The notes under the pieces are model-generated. The model searched no databases and was not told the origin of the DNA. It worked only from the letters and a program-made list of their open reading frames with translations. This document shows positions 12,382 through 18,446 of a stretch of DNA of 20,521 bases, piece by piece. Both the position numbers and the translations under genes were made by a program. The number at the start of each line of letters is the position of its first letter. Position 1 is the stretch's first letter. The stretch lies in IMG/VR virus record IMGVR_UViG_3300021962_000811, positions 1 through 20,521 of that record. One strand, given 5' to 3'. The DNA comes from a virus.

Positions 12382-15050
12382 GGTCTACGTCTCCTAACGC
12401 CTTTGCTATCTCCAGAGGCACCACCGCCACCAGAACTTCCACCGCCTCCGCCTGTAGAACCACCTGTTGTGGTTGTAGTAGCAGAAGCTGCAATACCTAC
12501 TGCGTTAAGAGCGGCTTGACCCGCAATAACGGCAGCAACTACCATTTTTTGTGCTTCTTCACGTTCTTCGGGGGACATATCAGCACCAATACTTCCAAGT
12601 GCTTTCAGGGCTTGACCAGGGTCACTAAATAATTCGCCAATTAACTCCGCAGGGTTCTCTAGTAGCACGAGGGCTGCGGCAACGTCTGCTGTAATTATAA
12701 CCTCGTTACCGTTTTCATCCTTCCTAACCTCAACAGGAGTCTCTGGTGGAAGGTCCTTATACTCAAGGCCTGCCTCTTTAATAGCTTCAGCAGAGACTGG
12801 GCCTCCATTGGCTTCTGCAATCAAAGCTTCCGCCACAACCTCCTTTTCAGCCTCAGTTAATTTGCCATCTGCAAGGGCATCCGTTACAGCCTCTTCCACA
12901 GATGGTGTATCATCAGAGGATGATTCTTCTATCGGATTTTGTTGCTCTGGCTCTTGTGACTCTGGTTCTTGTTCTGGTTCCACAGGCAGTTCGGGTTCAA
13001 GGGGAACCTCGGGTTCTTCGATTGGTGTTTCGGGCTCTTCCGATTGTTGTGGGTCTTCTGTGGGTTCTGATGGCTCTTCTGTGGAAGGCTCAGTAGATGA
13101 AGTATCAGTTGAGTCATTTGTTGAATCAGCTTCGTCATCAGATGAAGGGTCAGTTGGAGTCTCAGGGTCAGTATCAGGAGTGGATGATTCCTCTTGAGAA
13201 GGCTCTTGTTCGGGCTCTTGAGGATTTGGAGAATCAGTAGATGGATCAGTTTGAGGAGTTGTGGAATCAGGAGTTGTTGAAGGCCCGTCAGATGGTGGAT
13301 TCGTGGATGGCTGAGGGTTCTGAGGACTTGTTGATTGAGAAGATTCTTGAGCAGGAGGAGTTGGATCGGGAGCAGGTGCAGGAGTCTGTTCGCCTTGCGA
13401 CCCAGACTGCTGTTGAGTCGCTTGCGAAGCTTCAGTTGCTGAAAGCGCAGATATTGTCGCAACAGTCTGAGAAACCACAGCAGTAGCGGTATCCGCTAAA
13501 GTATTTGCAGTAGCAACGGCGGTTGTTAGGTTTTCCTGAGCTGTTGTTAAGTTTGATTGCTCAGTTGTTAGGTTTGTTTGAGCCGTTGTTAGGTTTGTTT
13601 CTGCAGTTGTTTTTGCCTCTGTAAGAGTAGTAAGGGTTGCTACTGCCTCTTCTTTAACCTCTGTTTTATCAGTAACTACCGCTGTTTGGCTTTCAATTTG
13701 AGCCGCTAAAGTTTCGTTAGTTACATTTGTCATTGGTTTTACAGCAGTATTTGTTGCTTCACGAACACCAATACGAGGACCATTCCAAAGGTTAGTTGTG
13801 TTACCTGCAACTGTCGCTACTCCAGTCCATTCCCCAGAAGTAGGGTTTACGGTCATAGTCCAATTAACATTGGTAATAGGGCCATTTGCATCACCAAATC
13901 TGTGTAGATCCCAGTCCACAGCAAGTGTTGTTTCTGTAGTGGTTACTGTTATACCAGCACCTGTTCCGGCACTTTGGAAGTCAGATCCAAAGACTGAGAT
14001 GCTTGGGCCTTGGGGAAAGTCCCACCAGTTGAAGTCACCAGTACCGAAGGTAATAGTTGCCTTTGAGGTCACGTAGATCTGGCTAGCTGTTCCTTGACCT
14101 TCGTATACGGTGTTTCCCATTTTAATATCAAAAGGTGTTTGAATCTTTGTAGCAGCGTCCCACATGGCTGGAAGAGTTGTAGTTGTAACCGTTGGTGTTT
14201 CTGGAGCTACAGGGGCTACGTACCCCTCAGTTGTATATGTCTTGCTATCTGATGGCGTATTTTGAAGTTCTGTCAGAGTGTTTTGAGCATTTGTAAGGTT
14301 AGTTGTAGCCGTGGCAACAATGGCAGTTTGAGAGTCAACTGCGACTGTGGCTGTAGCAACGGTAGCTGTGGCTGACTCAACAATTGTTGTAGCGGTGGCA
14401 ACTACTGCTGTCTGAGATTCAACCGCTGTCTGAGCAGCTACTGCTGTTGCTGTAGCGGACTCTGCTGCTGAAATTGCGGTTTGTGCAGCCAAAATTGGTT
14501 CAGAAGCGGCAGAAATTACAGTTGCAGTAGAACTATCGATAGCTGTATTTAATGTTACAGTTGCAGTCGTAATTTTTTCCTGAACGGAGGCTACCGTTGG
14601 AGCTACTACTGCTGTTACCGTTTCTGATGGGGATTGTTGTTGGGTGGATACAGGGGCACTATCCTGAGAAGGAGAAGCTAGAACTGTATCGGAACTTGTG
14701 GATTGAGTCTGAAGAGAAGTTGAAGTGGTCTCAGGCGAAGGTGAAGACACAACAGTTGGACTTGGATCGCTGGGCTGCGAAGAATCAGGAGTGGGCGAAG
14801 GAGATGGTTCAGGGGAAGACACAGGAGTGGCCGAGGTCGAACTCGTACTGGAAGTTTGAGGGTCCGAAGTTACAGCAGAAGGTGCTGGACTTGGAGATGG
14901 AGCTGGATCAGTTGAGGTCGAAGACTGTGTGGAAACAGGACTAACAACCACCGTATCTACAGTGGTTTCGTCTGCTTTAGCTGAATTTTGTCCCAGAATT
15001 GATAGAAATAGTATGAGGATTAGTGCTGCGAATAGGCGCAGTGCAAGTAT
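12378..15050 (-). CDS. Large Ser/Thr/Pro-rich secreted protein with signal peptide
   Basis: The open frame runs 890 codons from an ATA at 15050; the first conventional start is a GTG at 14951 (857 residues). Upstream of the GTG the frame encodes a clear signal peptide: ILALRLFAALILILFLSIL, then GQNSAKA before DE, with an Ala-x-Ala cleavage site. AGGAG lies 6 bases before the ATA. Numbering from the GTG: a Ser/Thr/Pro linker (1-110), an Ala/Thr/Val helical repeat (115-235), a globular domain (260-400; MWDAATKIQTPFDIKMG, FNWWDFPQGPSISVFGSDFQ), NLTT heptad repeats (about 440-500), an acidic Pro/Glu/Ser linker (about 505-690), a helical region, and a Gly-rich tail ending RRRRP. It is probably displayed on or released from the host cell. 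Function unknown. Confidence 0.8.
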   Translation of the reverse strand: MLALRLFAALILILFLSILGQNSAKADETTVDTVVVSPVSTQSSTSTDPAPSPSPAPSAVTSDPQTSSTSSTSATPVSSPEPSPSPTPDSSQPSDPSPTVVSSPSPETTSTSLQTQSTSSDTVLASPSQDSAPVSTQQQSPSETVTAVVAPTVASVQEKITTATVTLNTAIDSSTATVISAASEPILAAQTAISAAESATATAVAAQTAVESQTAVVATATTIVESATATVATATVAVDSQTAIVATATTNLTNAQNTLTELQNTPSDSKTYTTEGYVAPVAPETPTVTTTTLPAMWDAATKIQTPFDIKMGNTVYEGQGTASQIYVTSKATITFGTGDFNWWDFPQGPSISVFGSDFQSAGTGAGITVTTTETTLAVDWDLHRFGDANGPITNVNWTMTVNPTSGEWTGVATVAGNTTNLWNGPRIGVREATNTAVKPMTNVTNETLAAQIESQTAVVTDKTEVKEEAVATLTTLTEAKTTAETNLTTAQTNLTTEQSNLTTAQENLTTAVATANTLADTATAVVSQTVATISALSATEASQATQQQSGSQGEQTPAPAPDPTPPAQESSQSTSPQNPQPSTNPPSDGPSTTPDSTTPQTDPSTDSPNPQEPEQEPSQEESSTPDTDPETPTDPSSDDEADSTNDSTDTSSTEPSTEEPSEPTEDPQQSEEPETPIEEPEVPLEPELPVEPEQEPESQEPEQQNPIEESSSDDTPSVEEAVTDALADGKLTEAEKEVVAEALIAEANGGPVSAEAIKEAGLEYKDLPPETPVEVRKDENGNEVIITADVAAALVLLENPAELIGELFSDPGQALKALGSIGADMSPEEREEAQKMVVAAVIAGQAALNAVGIAASATTTTTGGSTGGGGGSSGGGGASGDSKGVRRRRP
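13522..13605 (-). repeat. Four 21-base tandem repeats coding NLTT heptads
   Basis: Four imperfect 21-base units begin at 13522, 13543, 13564 and 13585, each opening GTTGTTA on the plus strand. On the coding strand they give four seven-residue units (NLTTAQT, NLTTEQS, NLTTAQE, NLTTAVA). The heptad length suits a coiled-coil stalk. Lower-order Ala/Thr/Val repeats of the same style occur further upstream in the protein. Confidence 0.85.
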
Positions 15051-15076
15051 TTTTTTCTCCTTCTATCTATGTTCAT
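15020..15076 (-). other. Signal-peptide start with A7 slippery run (frame junction)
   Basis: An ATG at 15076 opens MNIDRRRKK in a frame that meets a stop at 15022-15020. Its codons AGA AAA AAA contain seven A bases (15056-15050 on the minus strand). A shift by -1 there continues as ILALRLFAAL in the large-protein frame, giving a textbook signal peptide with a basic start. AGGAG (15061-15057) lies directly before the A run. Options are a -1 frameshift, transcript slippage, a rare ATA start, or one missing A in the sequence. Confidence 0.6.
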
Positions 15077-15146
15077 ACTTTAACATGACATGGTGTAATT
15101 TATGTATCATAGTTTCCCCTACATCTTATTTTCTTCGGGAGTTTTA
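15077..15146. promoter_or_regulatory. Divergent intergenic promoter region
   Basis: This AT-rich spacer separates the minus-strand lysis/secretion operon from the plus-strand block. On the plus strand TTAACA (15080-15085) and TATCAT (15105-15110) resemble promoter boxes but are 19 bases apart. The overlapping minus-strand TATGAT (15111-15106) could serve the other direction. A GGGAG site precedes the ATG at 15147. Two operons start away from each other here, so promoters must be near, but the exact boxes are uncertain. Confidence 0.4.
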
Positions 15147-15344
15147 ATGACACCACAAGACTGGGCAGCTTTTTGTCTAACAATTGCATCACTAATTGGT
15201 TCAGTTGCTATTATGGTTCGTTGGATGGTTAAACACTATCTAGCTGAACTTAAGCCAAATGGTGGTAGCAGTTTAAAAGATAGTGTCAATAGACTTGAAC
15301 AAAGAATTGATGATCTGTATACATTACTAGCAGAGAAAAAATAA
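15147..15344 (+). CDS. 65-residue membrane protein with coiled-coil tail
   Basis: I choose ATG 15147, preceded by GGGAG, over a longer in-frame start at 15102 that lies in the promoter-like spacer. One hydrophobic helix (about residues 7-28, AAFCLTIASLIGSVAIMV) follows a short polar start. Then come RWMVKHYLAELKPNGGSS and a predicted coiled coil (LKDSVNRLEQRIDDLYTLLAEKK). This resembles a group of small phage membrane proteins with one helix and a cytoplasmic coiled coil (XhlA-like in layout). It pairs with the holin-like protein that follows after 13 bases, so a lysis role is a fair guess. Confidence 0.75.
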   Translation: MTPQDWAAFCLTIASLIGSVAIMVRWMVKHYLAELKPNGGSSLKDSVNRLEQRIDDLYTLLAEKK

Positions 15345-15357
15345 TAAGGAGTAATAA

Positions 15358-15645
15358 ATGAAACTAGATCCAAAACTTGCAGCGGCCCTCGCATCATATG
15401 GTCGCTCTTTTCTAGCAGCAGCTGTAGCTCTATGGACTACAGGAAACACTGACCCTAAGGCTCTTGTAGCGGCCGGTTTAGCAGCTGTACTTCCAGTAGC
15501 GCTTCGTGCTTTGAATAAGAAAGACCCAGCTTTTGGCCTTGTAGCCAACCTAGCTCTTCCAGCCATCACAAAGCAGATAAACGATATCCTGGATGAGTCA
15601 AAGAAAAAGACCGCTAAGAAAGCCACAGCCAAGAAGACAAAGTAA
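15358..15645 (+). CDS. Small holin-like membrane protein with basic tail
   Basis: This is a 95-residue protein with AAGGAG before ATG. Hydrophobic segments at about 16-28 (RSFLAAAVALWTT) and 36-51 (LVAAGLAAVLPVALRA) are linked by a short GNTDPK turn. A weaker third segment (GLVANLALPAI) follows, then a strongly basic tail (KKKTAKKATAKKTK). The pattern, two short helices with a lysine-rich end, is common for holins of actinobacteriophages, although such proteins are also listed as unknown membrane proteins. Together with 15147 it forms a second group of small membrane proteins on the opposite strand from the endolysin. Confidence 0.7.
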   Translation: MKLDPKLAAALASYGRSFLAAAVALWTTGNTDPKALVAAGLAAVLPVALRALNKKDPAFGLVANLALPAITKQINDILDESKKKTAKKATAKKTK

Positions 15646-15654
15646 ACTTCTGAT

Positions 15655-16188
15655 ATGGCATCCTCACATCAGAATTGGCAGTACCTAGGAGCTAGCGGGT
15701 ACATAGGCGCTTACACCACCACAGGTGGTGGAGGCACGCCTATCGTACCTCGCAGCTCTATGGATTTCTTGCGTCTTGGTGTAGGTAGAACCCCTTCAGC
15801 AGAGTATCCAGATGGATATCTAGGCACTATCCGTTCTCGTAGAGATGATCGCGGTAACGGTACTGATACTGTTTTAGATTCTCTTAAGTCAAGACAAAAT
15901 CAAAGAGGATATCAACGCGGTGTTCATAAGGGTGAACGTATTGATCCAGGTCAATACATGTGGCCCGCAGCTTTAAAGCCAGATCGTAGAATTAAGATTG
16001 GTGCAGAGCTTACAGAAAACGATGGCTCATTAACTATGAATGTTCGTAGACATGCGCCTAAACAAGAGTTAGCTCCACGCCCACATCTGGTTAATGATGG
16101 TAAAGCAAATATCTCTTCAAACGTGCCTGCTGAATTTAATCCACGCATCGCACAGCAATTTGTACATTTACAACCAAGGTGGAAATAA
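15655..16188 (+). CDS. Phage protein of unknown function
   Basis: This is a 177-residue protein nine bases after the holin-like gene. The N-terminal part is Gly/Thr-rich (YIGAYTTTGGGGTPIVPRSS) with a loose DFLRLGVGRTPSAEYPDGYLG segment. The middle is Arg/Asp-rich (RSRRDDRGNG, KSRQNQRGYQRG), and the rest is polar and basic, ending in RIAQQFVHLQPRWK. There is no signal peptide, helix bundle or catalytic motif. It ends in a TAATG overlap with the next gene. The high polar and glycine content suggests an extended or virion-associated protein; that is a guess. Confidence 0.7.
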   Translation: MASSHQNWQYLGASGYIGAYTTTGGGGTPIVPRSSMDFLRLGVGRTPSAEYPDGYLGTIRSRRDDRGNGTDTVLDSLKSRQNQRGYQRGVHKGERIDPGQYMWPAALKPDRRIKIGAELTENDGSLTMNVRRHAPKQELAPRPHLVNDGKANISSNVPAEFNPRIAQQFVHLQPRWK

Positions 16189-16538
16189 TGCCGCAACAAG
16201 ATAGCGTTTATGATGTCACTAAGGGAAGACCTATTGTAGATAACGGTCCAGAGATTCGTTATGACTACATGGGGCCATTTGGCAGCGTACAAGAAGCCTT
16301 GCTAACTAGAGCGGTTCGCTCAGTAACTCTTCCAGCAATGATGATTCAGGATATTGTCCGCCCACCTCTTCCCCAGGTACAGCTATTCCCACCTAGATTT
16401 GGATATAGAACCCGTGAGCTTGGTATCCAAGATGTAATGAATGTTGACTCAGAGTTTCAGCCAACCCGTACAGACTTCAGCCAATCAGCCGGATCCTTCC
16501 AAGGAACCGGTCGAAATGTTAGCGAGTCAGTATGGTAG
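16188..16538 (+). CDS. Small phage protein of unknown function
   Basis: I choose ATG 16188 (116 residues) because it overlaps the previous stop as TAATG; an in-frame start at 16179 would lie inside the preceding gene. The sequence has a Tyr/Gly stretch (IRYDYMGPFGSVQEALLTRAVRS), a Pro-rich centre (IVRPPLPQVQLFPPRFGYRTREL) and a polar end (SQSAGSFQGTGRNVSESVW). No family is recognised. It overlaps the next small zinc-ribbon gene by 7 bases, so the three genes are translated as a set. Confidence 0.72.
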   Translation: MPQQDSVYDVTKGRPIVDNGPEIRYDYMGPFGSVQEALLTRAVRSVTLPAMMIQDIVRPPLPQVQLFPPRFGYRTRELGIQDVMNVDSEFQPTRTDFSQSAGSFQGTGRNVSESVW

Positions 16539-16702
16539 ACGCTATTAGTACTGAAACTATCTATGATGGTAGTGTTGAGTGTCCTAAATGTGGCCTATTT
16601 ATGACCCCAGTTGAAGCAATGTACACTGATGGTAAAATGTGTCCAAGCTGTCGTAATGGACTTTATGGCAAGCATATGAAACGAGCTATGAGTGAGCGCT
16701 AA
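16532..16702 (+). CDS. 56-residue zinc-ribbon protein
   Basis: ATG at 16532 lies inside the end of the preceding gene; the stop is at 16700-16702. The protein carries two metal halves, C17-x2-C20 (CPKCG) and C37-x2-C40 (CPSC), separated by 16 residues, then a basic end (RNGLYGKHMKRAMSER). The spacing fits a rubredoxin-like or treble-clef zinc site. It overlaps the next gene by 11 bases. As with the other mini zinc proteins here, binding of nucleic acid or of a larger complex is the likely mode. Confidence 0.75.
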   Translation: MVDAISTETIYDGSVECPKCGLFMTPVEAMYTDGKMCPSCRNGLYGKHMKRAMSER

Positions 16703-16979
16703 AACTGGTGGAAAAGCCCCACGTCGTTCGGTACCTCGTTCTTCAGCCGCCCCTAAAGCAACTAAGCCTAGAACAAAAGCAGAATCTTCTACACGCCAGG
16801 TGCGTACCCCAGAGTGGGATAGACGATCTTCTGGAAGATGGACAGGTGGTCAGGCCTACACACTAGCTCCAGGATCTGAGCAGGGTATGGCTCGACGTAG
16901 AAACACTAAAAAGTATGTAGCTAGAACCAAAAGAGTTATTCGCCCACGCATTCAAAAGCGCCCAAAGGCTGACAATTAA
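16692..16979 (+). CDS. Highly basic 95-residue protein
   Basis: GTG at 16692 lies within the zinc-ribbon gene. The protein is Arg/Lys/Pro/Ser-rich throughout (KAPRRSVPRSSAAPKATKP, RRRNTKKYVARTKRVIRPR) with only a short neutral centre (GGQAYTLAPGSEQG). No fold is evident, and the charge suits binding to DNA or RNA, for example a packaging-related or nucleoid-like protein. It is followed by a 24-base gap and the next lysine-rich gene. Confidence 0.68.
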   Translation: MSAKTGGKAPRRSVPRSSAAPKATKPRTKAESSTRQVRTPEWDRRSSGRWTGGQAYTLAPGSEQGMARRRNTKKYVARTKRVIRPRIQKRPKADN

Positions 16980-17003
16980 AGAAAATAGAGAGATACTGGC
17001 CTT

Positions 17004-17297
17004 ATGAAGACCGCAGTAGCCGCAGCCGGAGAAGGCCCAGAGAAGAAAAACTTTGGCGTGCCTGGATTAAAAAACTCCAAAGACTATAAGCCTACTTATG
17101 AGCGTAAAGAGAACCCAGCTAAAGCTAAGAAAGCTTCAGCAGGTGCCGGATCAGATGATGGTCCATCTAACCCTAAAAAGTCTTTAAATAAGGAGTTGGG
17201 GAAAAAAGCTCAGTATAAGGTTGTACCATTAAAGGTAAAGACTAAAAAAGATTTAGAGAAACATGCCCCAGCAAACAAGAAGGGTAGTAAAAAATGA
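17004..17297 (+). CDS. Lysine-rich 97-residue protein
   Basis: ATG at 17004; the sequence is dominated by Lys, Ala, Gly and Pro, with repeated AKKAS, NPKK and KVKTKK segments, and it ends NKKGSKK. A short less-polar piece (YKVVPLKVKT) is the only candidate strand. It ends in an ATGA overlap with the next gene. It is probably disordered and nucleic-acid-binding; no family is recognised. Confidence 0.68.
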   Translation: MKTAVAAAGEGPEKKNFGVPGLKNSKDYKPTYERKENPAKAKKASAGAGSDDGPSNPKKSLNKELGKKAQYKVVPLKVKTKKDLEKHAPANKKGSKK

Positions 17298-17473
17298 ATT
17301 CAGTACCTCGTAGAGAGAATGCCTCACAACGTGGAAGCTTTACCCACAGCGTTCGAGCTAAAGACGGTAGCTGGTCTGGTTCAGTAACCCCTATGGGAGC
17401 GACTTCGGCTGCTCATGCAAAGGGCATTATTGAACAAGATGGTAAATACGAAGTTACTACAGGTAAGGATTAA
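17294..17473 (+). CDS. 59-residue protein with VPRR start motif (first of three)
   Basis: ATG at 17294 overlaps the previous stop (ATGA). The N-terminus is MNSVPRRENASQRG, which resembles the next gene (MNFVPRREKV). The rest is small and polar: SFTHSVRAKDGSWSGSV, then TPMGATSAAHAKGI and IIEQDGKYEVTTGKD, which could be a short beta unit. It ends two bases before the next ATG. It was missed by the usual length cutoffs but has a good overlap at its start. Function unknown. Confidence 0.65.
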   Translation: MNSVPRRENASQRGSFTHSVRAKDGSWSGSVTPMGATSAAHAKGIIEQDGKYEVTTGKD

Positions 17474-17475
17474 CT

Positions 17476-17634
17476 ATGAACTTTGTACCTCGCCGTGAGA
17501 AAGTACGCAAAGGTTTTACATCTCCAAACGGAATTGCTTTACTTGCTAAGGCAGCTGGATCTAACAAGCCAGCAACTCAGCCTTCTTCAGTGAGAAAAGT
17601 AACTCCTCTTTATGATCAAGAAAAGGATAAATAA
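17476..17634 (+). CDS. 52-residue protein with VPRR start motif (second of three)
   Basis: ATG at 17476; begins MNFVPRREKVRKGF, close to the start of the preceding gene. A short helix-like piece (NGIALLAKAAGS) is followed by polar residues and the end TPLYDQEKDK. The stop forms a TAATG overlap with the 17634 gene. The shared start motif suggests either a duplicated short gene or a common docking signal. Confidence 0.65.
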   Translation: MNFVPRREKVRKGFTSPNGIALLAKAAGSNKPATQPSSVRKVTPLYDQEKDK

Positions 17635-17918
17635 TGGCAACTAATGAATCACGCTCACTTAATACCTCATTAAATGAGGGAGCAACTGACGGTAAATATC
17701 GTAAGGTACGTCCTAATACAACTGTTGCCGACCCTTCAACCGGTGACGACATTATGCGTGCTAACCGCAGCGGTCTAAACCCATACTGGAACTATGACTT
17801 TATTGAGCAGGAAGCGTCTGTAAAGGTCAACCCTTTGTCTAGCAAGTCGTCTAACTCTCGTCGTTCTCCTATGCCTGTTGCAGACATTGAGAACAATCAA
17901 ATGGGTGCTAACTACTAA
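17634..17918 (+). CDS. 94-residue polar protein of unknown function
   Basis: ATG at 17634 in a TAATG overlap. The sequence is Asn/Ser/Arg-rich (NESRSLNTSLNEG, SKSSNSRRSP) with an aromatic centre (GLNPYWNYDFIEQEASVKV) that may be a binding motif. It has no cysteine or hydrophobic helix and ends in DIENNQMGANY. It belongs to the run of small coupled genes of unknown function between the holin-like gene and the 417-residue gene. Confidence 0.68.
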   Translation: MATNESRSLNTSLNEGATDGKYRKVRPNTTVADPSTGDDIMRANRSGLNPYWNYDFIEQEASVKVNPLSSKSSNSRRSPMPVADIENNQMGANY

Positions 17919-17919
17919 A

Positions 17920-18231
17920 ATGGGGCTTTTTAATTTTGTACGGCCACGTAAATCAGTAACTGCCTCACGTGCAGACGGTGGTGCGGCAGCAGTCTCTGCG
18001 TTTGCACCTCCACGTGCAGGAGCACCTACGCGTCCTTTGCCAAAAGCAGTTCGCGGACAAAGACCGCCTTCAGGTGATCCAACTCCTCTTTCCTCAACAC
18101 GTGCTCCAGGTCCAATAGATCGTGGTAATTCACCACTTGCAGATGAACCAAGAACTGAAGCTTGGGGGGCAAAGATGGCCGGTATCCATAACACGGCTGG
18201 ATTTATAGGAAGTGATGGAAAGCGGCACTAA
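17920..18231 (+). CDS. 103-residue Pro/Ala/Arg-rich protein (third VPRR-like start)
   Basis: I choose ATG 17920, just after the previous stop, rather than the longer in-frame start at 17878. The N-terminus MGLFNFVRPRKSV echoes the two earlier VPRR genes (FNFVRPRK against MNFVPRRE). A Pro/Ala/Arg-rich middle follows (FAPPRAGAPTRPLPKAVRG, TPLSSTRAPGPID) and a short end with GAKMAGIHNTAGFIGSDG. It ends in a TAATG overlap with the next gene. Disordered; function unknown. Confidence 0.68.
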   Translation: MGLFNFVRPRKSVTASRADGGAAAVSAFAPPRAGAPTRPLPKAVRGQRPPSGDPTPLSSTRAPGPIDRGNSPLADEPRTEAWGAKMAGIHNTAGFIGSDGKRH

Positions 18232-18446
18232 TGGACGACATGGGCACACCATCTGACAAGCACCCTGCACACAGGGGGCTTAAGAATGCTGGCCATAAGT
18301 TTTTTGATCAAAATCTTTCTGATGCAGAGAACAGAGCCAGAAACGCTCATTTTGATACTGGCGCTTCAGAGCACTTAGGGGAGAATGTAGTGTCACTTGC
18401 TGCGTTTGCACGTAAAAAAGCGGCACGTAAACCTGAGGGGTACTAA
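18231..18446 (+). CDS. 71-residue protein of unknown function
   Basis: ATG at 18231 (TAATG overlap). A polar His/Lys-rich first half (DKHPAHRGLKNAGHKFFDQN) leads to an acidic-basic helix (LSDAENRARNAHFD) and a C-terminal segment with LGENVVSLAAFARKKAARKP, which could be a short amphipathic helix. It also ends in a TAATG overlap with the 417-residue gene, suggesting coupled translation. Confidence 0.68.
   Translation: MDDMGTPSDKHPAHRGLKNAGHKFFDQNLSDAENRARNAHFDTGASEHLGENVVSLAAFARKKAARKPEGY

Noticed and set aside
12929-13462. Second minus-strand frame of 177 codons within the large gene
   Set aside because: It is a Leu/Gln/His-rich shifted reading of the Ser/Pro/Thr repeats; the main frame has the signal peptide and domain structure.
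12808-13486. Plus-strand ORFs opposite the acidic linker of the secreted protein
   Set aside because: They are simple Ser/Gly/Asp- or Glu/Leu-rich mirror products of a low-complexity sense gene, with no convincing ribosome sites.
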